DNA of 64,000 nucleotides from Pseudomonadota bacterium (GTDB lineage: Bacteria; Pseudomonadota; Gammaproteobacteria; Steroidobacterales; Steroidobacteraceae). The stretch spans positions 36,193 to 100,192 of the forward strand of contig JABBNZ010000004.1 in NCBI GenBank assembly GCA_019352035.1, written 5' to 3'. Under the pieces are notes generated by a model. It made no database searches, was not told the DNA's origin, and worked only from the letters and a program-made list of their open reading frames with translations. Numbering within the stretch: position 1 is the stretch's first letter; every line of letters starts with the position of its first letter. Made by a program: the position numbers and the translations under genes. Shown piece by piece: positions 24,026 through 33,643 of the stretch.

Positions 24026-24280
24026 TTCTGGTCCTCGTCTGAGGCTTTTCCTGAACGGTAACTCCTGCCGCTGCAAGAACGGTTCCACCTCTGATGTCCT
24101 GTTCCATATCAATAAGTTAGCGTTATGCCCTCGCGCCGCGGCAGGCCTGTGTAAAAAACATCGACGCTCTTTGCAGCCCCGCTCGCCGGCCGCGGCGGTC
24201 AGCGTTTGTCATATTGGACGGGCACGCGAGGCCGGGCGTAGCATCGCGCGGATAACTACAAGGCTACGCCGCCGCAGACG

Positions 24281-25657
24281 ATGAACGCCGCAGCCCCCAT
24301 ACCGCCCGAGACGGCATTGGATGAGAACGCCTGGGAGGATCTCTTAAGCTTCATCGAGGAGCGCCGGGTCATCCCGATCGTAGGGCCGGAGCTGCTGATG
24401 GTCGCGAGCGAGGGTCGGCCACGTCTGCTCTACGATGTGCTCGCAGAACGCCTGGCGACGCGCCTCAATGTCGACATGCGAGAACTCCCCGAGCGCTACT
24501 CGCTGAACGATGTGGTGTGTCTGTTTCTCGCCCATCGCGGGCGGCGCGAGGAGGCCTACGTTCGGCTGCGCGGCGTGCTGAAGGACCTCGACGTCGAGCC
24601 GCCCGCGGCGCTGCGGCAGCTCGCGGCCATTACCGACTTCGACCTCTTCGTGTCCACCACTTTCGACTCGCTGCTCGAGACGGCGATCAATCTCGCCCGC
24701 TTCGAGGGGGCGCACTCGACGGAGGCGCTCTCCTACGCGCCCAATCGCGTGACGGACCTGCCGGTCGAGCGTGAGCGGCTCACCCGGCCAACGGTGTATC
24801 ACCTCTTCGGCAAGATCTCGGCCTCCCCGACCTACGTCATCTCGGACGAGGATCTACTCGAGTATCTGTGTGCGCTGCAGAACGAGCATCTGGCGCCCGA
24901 GCGGCTCTTCTACGAGCTCGAGCACAACCACCTGCTCGTGATCGGCGGGTCCCTCAGCAACTGGGTCGCGCGGCTCTTTCTGCGCATGGCCAAGCGCCAG
25001 CGGCTCTCGGCCCCGCGCGATGTCGGTGAGGTGCTCGCCGATGACCTGATCGGCGAGGAGCCGCACCTGGTGAGTTTTCTGCATCAGGTGAGCGTGCATA
25101 CGCGCATCTACCGTGGCGCGGAGCGCTTTGTCGCGGAGCTCCATGAACGCTGGCAGGCGCGGCGCAAGCCCGCGGATGCCGGCATGGATCCGGCCCGCTT
25201 CCTGCCGCCGGTGCGGGAGATGCCCGAGAACGCGGTGTTCATCAGCTACGCGCGCGAGGACCTGCCGGCGGTAAAGCGGATCAAGGCGGGACTCGAAGCC
25301 GCAGGCATCACCACCTGGTTCGACCTCGAGCGCCTGGAAAGCGGCGATGACTACGACCTCAAGGTACAGCGCAACATCGCCCGCTGCTCGTACTTCATTC
25401 CCGTGATCTCGCAGAACACAGAGCGTCGCCTCGAGGCGTACTTCCGTCGTGAGTGGAGCTATGCGCTAGACCGCACGCGCAACATGGCCGACGGCGCACT
25501 CTTCATCCTGCCGGTGACCATCGACACCACGAACCCGGTCGCAGCGCTCGTTCCGGAGCGCTTCCGGGCGCTGCACTTCGCGCCGCTCGAGGGTGGCGAG
25601 GTCACCCCCGAGTTCGCCCGCCGGCTGGCGGAGCTCATGAGGGCGCGCCGCGGGTGA
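24281..25657 (+). CDS. SIR2-like domain plus C-terminal TIR domain protein
   Basis: N-terminal RRVIPIVGPELL...FDLFVSTTFDSLLETAI...TVYHLFGKISASPTYVISDEDLLEYL; C-terminal NAVFISYAREDLPAVKRIKAGLEAAGITTWFDLERLESGDDYDLKVQRNIARCSYFIPVISQNT...FRREWSYAL. Confidence 0.88.
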   Translation: MNAAAPIPPETALDENAWEDLLSFIEERRVIPIVGPELLMVASEGRPRLLYDVLAERLATRLNVDMRELPERYSLNDVVCLFLAHRGRREEAYVRLRGVLKDLDVEPPAALRQLAAITDFDLFVSTTFDSLLETAINLARFEGAHSTEALSYAPNRVTDLPVERERLTRPTVYHLFGKISASPTYVISDEDLLEYLCALQNEHLAPERLFYELEHNHLLVIGGSLSNWVARLFLRMAKRQRLSAPRDVGEVLADDLIGEEPHLVSFLHQVSVHTRIYRGAERFVAELHERWQARRKPADAGMDPARFLPPVREMPENAVFISYAREDLPAVKRIKAGLEAAGITTWFDLERLESGDDYDLKVQRNIARCSYFIPVISQNTERRLEAYFRREWSYALDRTRNMADGALFILPVTIDTTNPVAALVPERFRALHFAPLEGGEVTPEFARRLAELMRARRG

Positions 25658-28600
25658 GTATCGCGTCCGAGTCTGCGAACGCTGCGGCCAGCTCCGACCC
25701 GCAGGCGACAGTCGATGCCCACAACCCCTATCTCGGGCTCGTCTCTTTCACTGAGGAGACGCGCGAGTACTTCTTCGGGCGCGATGAGGAGGTAGCGGAG
25801 CTCGCGCGGCGCGTGCAGCGCAAGCTCCTCACGGTGCTCTTCGGGAAGTCGGGGCTCGGCAAGACCTCGATCCTGCGCGCGGGCCTCGTCCCGAGGCTGC
25901 GCCAGCATGGCTGCTGCCCGGTGTACGTGCGCATCGCCTATGGCCGCGACAGCCCCGAGCCCGCCGAGCAGATCAAGGCGGCGATCCGGCGCGCCGCGAG
26001 CGTCTCGGGCGAATGGACGCAAGCGGGAGTCGCCGCCGCCGGGGAGACGCTCTGGGAATTCCTGCACCACCGCGACGATGTGCTGCGCGACGCCGCGGGC
26101 GCCCCGCTGCTCCCGTTGCTCATCTTCGATCAGTTCGAGGAGCTCTTCACCCTCGCGCAAAGCGATGACTTTGGTCGCGCGCGGGCGGCGCATTTCATCG
26201 AGGAGCTCGGTGACCTGGTAGAGAACCGGCCGCCGAAGGCGCTCGAGGCGAGGCTCGATGAGGACGACAGTGCCGCCGAGCGCTTCGACTTCGCGCGCAG
26301 CGACTACCGGGTGCTGATCGCGCTGCGCGAGGACTATCTCGCTCCGCTCGAGAGCTTGCGGCAGGCGATGCCCAGCCTGCTGCAGAACCGCGTCCGCCTG
26401 GCGCCGATGCGGAGCGCTCAGGCGCTCGAGGCGGTGCGACGGCCCGGCGGCCATCTGGTCTCCGAGGGGGCCGCGGAGGCCATCGTGCGCTTCGTCGCCG
26501 GCTCCGAGCGCGCCAACGCGGCAGTCGAGCCCTCGCTCCTTTCTCTCATCTGCCGCGAGCTGAACGATGCGCGCCTGGCGCAGGGCCGGGAGGCGATCTC
26601 GCTCGACCTCCTCGCCGGCTCGCACCAGAGCATTCTCGTCAACTTCTACGAGCGCTCGCTCGCCGACCAGCCTGCGGCCGTCCGGCGGGTCATCGAGGAT
26701 GAGTTGCTGACGGACTCGGGCTTTCGCGAGAATGTAGCCGAGGAGCGGCTGCTGAAGCGCTTGCAGGCGGCCGGCGCCGCCCCCGGGGCGCTCGCGATGC
26801 TGGTGAATCGCCGGCTGCTGCGCATCGAGGAGCGGCTCGACATGCGCCGGGTGGAGCTCACGCACGATGTGCTCTGCGGCGTCGTCAAGGCGAGCCGCGA
26901 TCAGCGCCTGGAGCGTGAGGCACGCGAGGCGGCCGAGCGCGTGCTCGAGGAGCAGCGCTCGCGCGAGCGCGCCGCGCGCCATGCCTTCCGGCGGGCGCGT
27001 TCCGTCGCGCTTGGCTGCATCCTGCTCGCAGTGCTCGCGCTCTCGGCCGCCGGCTACGCGTACGTGAACGCCGAGCGCGCGCGACGCGCCGAGCGCCTGG
27101 CGCAGCAGAACCGGGCACTCGCCGAGCAGGCGCGCAATCATGCCGAACACCTCCTCGGCTATCTCGCGGACGATTTCGAGCGCCAGCTCGAGAGCTTCGG
27201 GCAGCTGAAAATCATCGCCGAGTTCACTCAGCGCCAGATCGACTACTTTCATTCGCTCCCCCCGGAGCTGCGAAGCCCCGAGACCATCCGCTACGGCGCG
27301 CTGGCGCTGATCGAGCATGCTGAGACGCTGCGCCAGCTCGGCGATTACGACACGGGCATCCGCAATCTGAGTGAGGCCGTGCGGCTGCTGTCGCAATTGA
27401 GCCGTGGCGGTCACGCCTCGCAGGCGACCGACATCGCGCTCGGGCGTGCCGACACCGCGCGCTGCCTGATCCTCACCGTGCGTGATCCAACACCGGGCCT
27501 CGCCGCGTGCCGCCAGGCCATCGCGCTCCTTCGGCCGCTCGCCGAGCGGCCGGGCGCCTCGGTGCCGGCCCGGCAGGCGTACCTCGAGGCCCTCACAGGT
27601 CTGGGTTGGGCGGTGCAGAACTTCGGCGTCGATTATCAGGGGGCCGAGCAGGCTACGCGCGAGGCGATGCGGATCGCCACCGGCCTGGGGGCCGAGGACT
27701 TGAGGCACCTGCAGGTCAGCGCCGATTACGCCTTTGCGGGGGCCTGGCGCGTGAACGCGCTAGTCAACCTCGACCGCAATCAGGAAGCGCTGCGCGTCGG
27801 CAAGAAAGTCCTGGCCGTGACCGATGGAGTGCTCGCGCAACGCCCCTGGTACCGGCTGACGCTCGGCGCCAAGGAGATCACCGAGAGCACCCTGGCCCAA
27901 GCCGCCGGAGACGAGCTCGATCCGCGGGCGGGGGCGCGATTCGGGCGGGCGGAGCGGCAGGCGGCGTTGGCCTTTCTGCGACTCGATCCCAAGAACGTGG
28001 ACATGCGCAACAACCTCGGCCTGGCGATCACGGATGTCTGCGTTCCGCTCTGGGCTCAGGGGCATCTGCCGCAGGCCCTGGGCTGGTGCCGCAAAGCGCT
28101 CGATGCCTGGGTGCGGGTGTCGAAGAGCTTGAGCGGCGGCTTCCTGGTCCAGGTCCGCTACGTCGCCGGCCGTACGGCCGATTGGCAGGCCGTCGCAGGC
28201 GATCTGTCCGGTGCCCTGCGCACGGCCGCGACCGCCGAGCGTCTGGTCGCATCAAGTTCCCCCCACGAGCCGACGACGGGTGGTAGGTTCGGCATCTCCC
28301 TCGATGCGCGAGCCGTGGCGGCCGAGGTGGCCTTCGAGCGTGGTGATTTCGCCGCCGCGAGTCACATGGCGCAGGGTGCCATCCAGAGCTTGAGGGGCGC
28401 CAAGGTGGATGACGCCGGCAGGCTCGCGCGCGCGTATCTGCTCTACGCATTCGCGCGGGTCGGCGGCCGCGCCGAGTACCAGCTCGGCCATTTTGCCGCA
28501 GCGGCAGGCGCCGCGCGCCTCGCGCTCGATCAGGCCAAAATCGTCGCGCCGTTCTCCTCCTCGGTGCTGGCGAGCGAGCGCGACAGGGCGCGCACTTCGG

Positions 28601-29019
28601 AGCGGCTGGCGATGGCGCTCGCCCGGCAGGGCAAACTGCGGCAGGCCGCGCAAGTCATCGGCCCGGTGGTGATCTTCGAGGAGGGTCTTCTCCGGCGCAA
28701 TCATGGTGATGTCTGGGTGCCTTACGAGCTTGCGCGCGCACTCTACGCCCAATCCCTATGCGATCCGGTCCAGCACGCGCGCCTGCGCGGACGAGCGGCG
28801 ACGCTGCTCGAGCAACTGCCGCCGGACCTCAAGGTTCTGCGCGACGTGCGGCGCTTGCGGCAACGGGTCGCCGGCGGGTCGGCCCAGGCTGCCCGGCGCT
28901 CGAGCATCCGCGGGAGCCCCGCCATCCTCCGCCGCGACAGCGCCGCTTCAGGTCCGCGCCGTCTCGGCCTGACTCCACTTCTGCCAGGCGTACAACGGCA
29001 GGCCCGCGAGCATCAGTAG
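25654..29019 (+). CDS. STAND-type P-loop NTPase (nSTAND1-like) with a TM segment and TPR-like C-terminal region
   Basis: GTG at 25654 overlaps the upstream TGA (GTGA). NPYLGLVSFTEETREYFFGRDEEVAEL, Walker A GKSGLGKTS, Walker B LLPLLIFDQFEELF, TM SVALGCILLAVLALSAAGYAYV, then helical repeats. Confidence 0.9.
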   Translation: MSIASESANAAASSDPQATVDAHNPYLGLVSFTEETREYFFGRDEEVAELARRVQRKLLTVLFGKSGLGKTSILRAGLVPRLRQHGCCPVYVRIAYGRDSPEPAEQIKAAIRRAASVSGEWTQAGVAAAGETLWEFLHHRDDVLRDAAGAPLLPLLIFDQFEELFTLAQSDDFGRARAAHFIEELGDLVENRPPKALEARLDEDDSAAERFDFARSDYRVLIALREDYLAPLESLRQAMPSLLQNRVRLAPMRSAQALEAVRRPGGHLVSEGAAEAIVRFVAGSERANAAVEPSLLSLICRELNDARLAQGREAISLDLLAGSHQSILVNFYERSLADQPAAVRRVIEDELLTDSGFRENVAEERLLKRLQAAGAAPGALAMLVNRRLLRIEERLDMRRVELTHDVLCGVVKASRDQRLEREAREAAERVLEEQRSRERAARHAFRRARSVALGCILLAVLALSAAGYAYVNAERARRAERLAQQNRALAEQARNHAEHLLGYLADDFERQLESFGQLKIIAEFTQRQIDYFHSLPPELRSPETIRYGALALIEHAETLRQLGDYDTGIRNLSEAVRLLSQLSRGGHASQATDIALGRADTARCLILTVRDPTPGLAACRQAIALLRPLAERPGASVPARQAYLEALTGLGWAVQNFGVDYQGAEQATREAMRIATGLGAEDLRHLQVSADYAFAGAWRVNALVNLDRNQEALRVGKKVLAVTDGVLAQRPWYRLTLGAKEITESTLAQAAGDELDPRAGARFGRAERQAALAFLRLDPKNVDMRNNLGLAITDVCVPLWAQGHLPQALGWCRKALDAWVRVSKSLSGGFLVQVRYVAGRTADWQAVAGDLSGALRTAATAERLVASSSPHEPTTGGRFGISLDARAVAAEVAFERGDFAAASHMAQGAIQSLRGAKVDDAGRLARAYLLYAFARVGGRAEYQLGHFAAAAGAARLALDQAKIVAPFSSSVLASERDRARTSERLAMALARQGKLRQAAQVIGPVVIFEEGLLRRNHGDVWVPYELARALYAQSLCDPVQHARLRGRAATLLEQLPPDLKVLRDVRRLRQRVAGGSAQAARRSSIRGSPAILRRDSAASGPRRLGLTPLLPGVQRQAREHQ

Positions 29020-30255
29020 AGTGCCCCAGTAGAGGGTGTCCCGGCCGGCACCCGCGGCGGCCCATAACGCGAATGCGAACGCCAGGGAGGCGAGTGCGAT
29101 GTTGCGGCCGCGCGCCTTGTCGCGGCGTCCGAGCAACAATTCGGCCATGGAGCACAGCATGTACGGCACCAGCGTGTAGAACGTCGCAATCAGGATCATC
29201 ACGTTGAACATGCCCACCAGTCCCCGGCTGTAGCTCATCAGGATCGCGATGGTGGCGATGACGCTCGAGAGCACCAGGCCGGCGACCGGCGTGCCCCGGC
29301 TCCCTTCCGCTGCAAAAGGCTTCGGAAACAAATGATCCTTGGCCGCCGCCTGCGGAAACTGACCTGACATCAGGATCCAGCCGTTGAGCGCACCGAAGCA
29401 GGAGATGATCGCGGCGACAGCGACCAGTTTACCCGCCCAGCTGCCCCAGAGGAGTCTCGCAGCGTCGGCGAACGGGGCGTTGGAGTGAGCCAGTGAGCTG
29501 GCGGGGATGACGCCCATCACCACCGTGGTGCAAAGGATGTAGAAAACGGCTGCTATTCCCGTACCGATCCAGGTTGCACGGGGGATGGTCCATTCCGGAT
29601 CCTTCACGTGATCGGATGGAATCGTGGCGCACTCGAGACCGAGGAAAGCCCACATGGTGAGCGCAGCGCTCGCGTCGATGGCCGCCGGCGCGGACTGACC
29701 GGCGCCGCCGGAGGCGAGAATGTGCAGATTGAAGTGAAAGATTCCGAACAGGGCCAGCACGAGGAGCGGGGAGAGCTTCAGGATGACCGTGATGAGCTGC
29801 AGCCGTCCGGCAGCACGGACGCCCAGGATGTTCACCGCTGTCAGCGCCCAAGTGGCCGCCAGCGCGGCGCCCGCGCCTGCCAGGGGGCGGGCGGCGAGGA
29901 GCGGGAAGATCGTCGTCAGATAACTCGCGAAGGCTACGGCGATGGCCGCGACGGCTGCCGCGCAGCTGATCCAATACATCCACGCGAGCAGGAACCCTGC
30001 AAAGTCACCGAAGACTTCACGCGGATAGGCGTACGGGCCGCCGGCCAAGGGTGCGCGCCGCGCGAGCCGGCTGAAGACCCGGGCGAGGAGCAGCGCGCCC
30101 ATGGTGCTTACGATCCATCCCCAAAGGCTGTAGACGCCGTACACCGCCAGCGATGCCGGCAGCAGGAATATCCCGGACCCCACCATGTTGCCGATCACCA
30201 CCGAGGTCGTGGTCGCGAGCCCGAGGCTGCGGCGCGGTTCGCCAGGGGATTGCAT
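28948..30255 (-). CDS. APC family amino acid permease (basic amino acid/agmatine antiporter-like)
   Basis: LGLATTTSVVIGNMVGSGIFLLPASLAVYGVYSLWGWIVSTMGALLLARVFSRLARRAPLAGGPYAYPREVFGDFAGF; multiple TM segments. Confidence 0.92.
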   Translation of the reverse strand: MQSPGEPRRSLGLATTTSVVIGNMVGSGIFLLPASLAVYGVYSLWGWIVSTMGALLLARVFSRLARRAPLAGGPYAYPREVFGDFAGFLLAWMYWISCAAAVAAIAVAFASYLTTIFPLLAARPLAGAGAALAATWALTAVNILGVRAAGRLQLITVILKLSPLLVLALFGIFHFNLHILASGGAGQSAPAAIDASAALTMWAFLGLECATIPSDHVKDPEWTIPRATWIGTGIAAVFYILCTTVVMGVIPASSLAHSNAPFADAARLLWGSWAGKLVAVAAIISCFGALNGWILMSGQFPQAAAKDHLFPKPFAAEGSRGTPVAGLVLSSVIATIAILMSYSRGLVGMFNVMILIATFYTLVPYMLCSMAELLLGRRDKARGRNIALASLAFAFALWAAAGAGRDTLYWGTLLMLAGLPLYAWQKWSQAETART

Positions 30256-30323
30256 CTGGGTTTTCTGGTTTCCGGAGGCGAAATCCGATGCGATTACAGT
30301 ACCTGATATGCTCCCTGATTGGT

Positions 30324-31133
30324 ATGAGCGAGACCCACGTTCCTTCCGTGCCCGAGCCGCCCAAGCGCGAGCGCATTGCCCTGACGCGCGAGATCAGCTC
30401 CGCGCTGTCGCGGTGCGAGCTCACTCATCTGCAGCGCGCCGCCATCGATGTTGCCCTCGCCCGGGAGCAACATCGTGCCTACGAGCAGGCACTGCGCGAT
30501 CTCGGCTGGCGGATCGAGAGCCTCCCGGAGGAGCCCGAGCTTCCCGATTCCGTTTTCGTGGAAGACACCGCCATCGTTCTGGATGAGGTGGCGGTGATTA
30601 CTCGTCCCGGAGCACCCTCACGCAGAGCGGAGACGGCGTCGATCGCGGCCGTGCTCGGAAAATACAGGGACCTGGTCTGCATCGAAAGCCCCGGCACGTT
30701 GGACGGCGGTGATGTGCTGCGCGTGGGGCGGTCGCTTTATGTGGGCACGTCCAGCCGCAGCAACTCGACCGGCATCGGGCGGCTCGGCGCGCTGCTTCGA
30801 CCTTTCGGATATCGGGTGCTGCCCGTGCCGGTGCAGGGGTGCCTTCATCTGAAGTCCGCCGTCACGCAGGTCACCGCCGGCGACTTATTGATCAACTCCC
30901 GGTATGTCGAGCGGCGGCACTTCCCGCAAATGCGCTTCATTGAAGTGGACGAATCGGAACCGTCGGGCGCCAACGCCCTCATGATCGGCGCCGACGTGAT
31001 CTATTCCCGCTCGTATCCCCGCACCGCCGAAATCCTGCGCCAACGCGGTATCCGGGTGAGCACGGTGGAGATGTCCGAGACGGAAAAGGCCGAGGGCGCC
31101 GTAACCTGTTGCAGTCTCTTGCTTTCGCCGTGA
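30324..31133 (+). CDS. Dimethylarginine dimethylaminohydrolase/arginine deiminase-related amidinotransferase-fold protein
   Basis: LPDSVFVEDTAIVLDEVAVITRPGAPSRRAE...GTLDGGDVLRVGRSLYVGTSSRSN...CLHLKSAVT...GAVTCCSLL. Confidence 0.88.
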   Translation: MSETHVPSVPEPPKRERIALTREISSALSRCELTHLQRAAIDVALAREQHRAYEQALRDLGWRIESLPEEPELPDSVFVEDTAIVLDEVAVITRPGAPSRRAETASIAAVLGKYRDLVCIESPGTLDGGDVLRVGRSLYVGTSSRSNSTGIGRLGALLRPFGYRVLPVPVQGCLHLKSAVTQVTAGDLLINSRYVERRHFPQMRFIEVDESEPSGANALMIGADVIYSRSYPRTAEILRQRGIRVSTVEMSETEKAEGAVTCCSLLLSP

Positions 31134-31158
31134 TGGCGATTACGCTCTGGCCGGGCGC

Positions 31159-32010
31159 TCACGCGCGATGAGCTTTCGACCAGCAGGCGAGCCAGCTCAT
31201 GCCCGCCGGCCTGCCTTCACTGACGAGGAGCCAGCGGTCTCGCTCCGGCCAGTGCGGCAGCACTGCGGCCGGGTCTCGGGGGCCTGCGCCGATGACCGCC
31301 ACCTCGTGGGTGTCACGAAAACGCTGGATGAGCGTGTCCGTTACATTCGGCACGAAGCAGTCGTGCGTCTCCACGATGATGTCGCATCGCGCCAGCTCGG
31401 GCACCTTCGCCGGATCGAGAAGCACGCCTTCGCAGCCTTCGCAATCCATCACGATGAGCGCAAAGGGCGCTGATCCGACGATTTGCGACAGCGCTTCGCA
31501 GGTGGCCGCCCCTCTCACGGTGAGGCGATCGCCGACACCGTTCTTGCCCGCGGCCTCGGCGCAGACGGCGCGGGCCATGGGGTCGAGGTCAAAGGCGAAG
31601 ATCCTGGCGCCGGGCAGCATGCGTGCGAGGCCGACAGCGTAGTACCCTTCCGCGCAGCCGACGTTGATCACCCATCCAGGCGAGCGATCGCAAGCGGTGC
31701 GCAGCGCCGGATGGAGCTCCGCTTCGTAAAGTCCCGCGAGCTTCGAGGCCTTGTCTCCCCCGCGTGCCCACGAAGCCCTGTCCGTCAGGAGCATGCCGGC
31801 GAACGGACCGTGCTGGACCACGTTGCCGCACTCGGCGGCCATCTTGGCCGACAACTCGTTCCGGCGCAGCTGATAGACGACCTTGTAAGCCTTCTCGATG
31901 CCGACCAGGCGCGAGACGAGGCCGACCATGGAGTTCTTCAGCCCCATCCCGACTACCCGATCGAATGACTGATCAGTGGCAAGCTCCCCCCAGGATCGAG
32001 TGCACGGCAC
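31159..32010 (-). CDS. Class I SAM-dependent methyltransferase-like protein
   Basis: GWVINVGCAEGYYAVGLARMLPGARIFAFDLDPMARAVCAEAA...FALIVMDCEGCE; alternative ATG at 31947. Confidence 0.75.
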   Translation of the reverse strand: MPCTRSWGELATDQSFDRVVGMGLKNSMVGLVSRLVGIEKAYKVVYQLRRNELSAKMAAECGNVVQHGPFAGMLLTDRASWARGGDKASKLAGLYEAELHPALRTACDRSPGWVINVGCAEGYYAVGLARMLPGARIFAFDLDPMARAVCAEAAGKNGVGDRLTVRGAATCEALSQIVGSAPFALIVMDCEGCEGVLLDPAKVPELARCDIIVETHDCFVPNVTDTLIQRFRDTHEVAVIGAGPRDPAAVLPHWPERDRWLLVSEGRPAGMSWLACWSKAHRA

Positions 32011-32191
32011 CGCCCCCGCAGAGGAATCTGCGCTGATGCGGTCCGGCTCTTTCGGGAACTATAGGCCGATCAGCGGTCGCTGACCATAATGATGCCGGCC
32101 GCGTCAGCTGCGGCGCGGCGGATCAGAGTGCCGATCGCAGAGCCGCCGGTTGCTGCTGGCGCCGCGGGCCTCGGCCCGCGCGGAGCGGTGT

Positions 32192-33643
32192 CTAGAGCCC
32201 GCCCACGCAGACGTACTTGAGCTCGGTGTAGTCGAGAATCCCGTACTTGGAGCCTTCGCGGCCGATGCCCGATTCCTTGACGCCGCCGAAGGGCGCCACC
32301 TCGGTCGAGAACAGCCCCGTGTTGAGTGCGACCATGCCGCACTCGAGCGCCTCGGACACCCGCCAGCTGCGGGCGAGATCGCGGGTGTAGAGATAAGACG
32401 CCAGGCCGAACTCGGTCGCATTGGCGAGCGCGATCGCCTCGGCTTCGGAAGCGAATCTGAACAGGGGCGCGACCGGCCCAAAAGTCTCTTCGCGCGCGAT
32501 GCACATGTCCGTCGTGGCATCGGTGATCACGGTCGGCTCGAAAAACGTGCCGCCGAGCGCGTGGCGCTTGCCGCCCGTGATGACCTTGGCGCCCTTGGCC
32601 GTAGCGTCTGACAAGTGCCGCTCGACTTTGCCCATGGCCTTGGCATCGATCAGCGGTCCCTGATCGGTGGGGCCCGCGAGCCCATCGCCGACGCGCAGCT
32701 GCTCGACGGCTGCCTTCAGCTTGCGTGCGAACTCCTCGTACACCCCGTTCTGGATCAGAAAGCGGTTGGGACAGACGCAGGTCTGACCGGTGTTGCGGTA
32801 CTTGCCGGCCATCGCGCCCTGCACGGCCGCATCGATGTCCGCGTCGTCGAAGACGATGAAGGGCGCATTGCCGCCCAGCTCGAGGGACAACTTCTTCAGC
32901 GTGCTCGCGCTTTGCGCCATCAACCGCTTGCCGACGGCCGTCGAGCCCGTGAAGGTGATCTTGCGCACCAGGGGACTCGATGTCATCTCGCCCCCGATCG
33001 CGGCGGCATCGCCGGTGACGACGTTGAATACGCCCGGCGGGACACCCGCCCGGCATGCCAGCTCGGCGAGCGCCAGCGCGGAGAAGGGCGTCTGCGGCGC
33101 GGGCTTGCACACGAAAGTGCATCCGGCGGCGAGCGCCGCGCCAGCCTTGCGCGCGATCATGGCGGCCGGGAAGTTCCAGGGCGTGATCGCCGCCACGACA
33201 CCGATCGGCTGGCGCAGCACCATGATGCGCTTGTCGGCGGCGTGTCCGGGGATGATGTCGCCGTACACGCGCCGGGCTTCCTCGCTGAACCACTCGATGA
33301 ATGCGGCCGCGAAGGCGATCTCGCCGCGGGCCTCGGCCAGGGGCTTGCCCTGCTCGGCGGTCATCAGGATGGCGAGATCGCTCTGATGCGCCAGCATGAG
33401 CTCGAACCAACGGCGCAGGACGATGGCTCGCTCCCGGGCGGACCGCGCGGCCCATTGCGGCAGCGCGCCGGCGGCCGCCTCGATCGCCCGCCGCGTCTCG
33501 GCCGCGGCCATATCCGGCACCGTTCCGAGTGCCGCGCCGGTCGCCGGGTTGTGCACGGCGAGGGTCGCTCCTTGCGCCGCGTCCACCCAATCGCCGCCAA
33601 TGAGACACTGCTGCCGCAGCAGCGCCGGATCCTGGAGTTTCAA
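32192..33643 (-). CDS. NAD(P)-dependent aldehyde dehydrogenase; proposed sulfolactaldehyde dehydrogenase
   Basis: ALDH family: AAITPWNFPAAMIARKAGAALAAGCTFVCKPA, FTGSTAVGKRLM, LELGGNAPFIVFDDADID, NTGQTCVCPNRF. Substrate inferred from context. Confidence 0.93.
   Translation of the reverse strand: MKLQDPALLRQQCLIGGDWVDAAQGATLAVHNPATGAALGTVPDMAAAETRRAIEAAAGALPQWAARSARERAIVLRRWFELMLAHQSDLAILMTAEQGKPLAEARGEIAFAAAFIEWFSEEARRVYGDIIPGHAADKRIMVLRQPIGVVAAITPWNFPAAMIARKAGAALAAGCTFVCKPAPQTPFSALALAELACRAGVPPGVFNVVTGDAAAIGGEMTSSPLVRKITFTGSTAVGKRLMAQSASTLKKLSLELGGNAPFIVFDDADIDAAVQGAMAGKYRNTGQTCVCPNRFLIQNGVYEEFARKLKAAVEQLRVGDGLAGPTDQGPLIDAKAMGKVERHLSDATAKGAKVITGGKRHALGGTFFEPTVITDATTDMCIAREETFGPVAPLFRFASEAEAIALANATEFGLASYLYTRDLARSWRVSEALECGMVALNTGLFSTEVAPFGGVKESGIGREGSKYGILDYTELKYVCVGGL

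Noticed and set aside
25459-27708. 749-aa minus-strand ORF opposite the TIR/STAND genes
   Set aside because: Shadow ORF with repetitive R/A/L/E composition; the plus strand carries clear TIR and Walker motifs.
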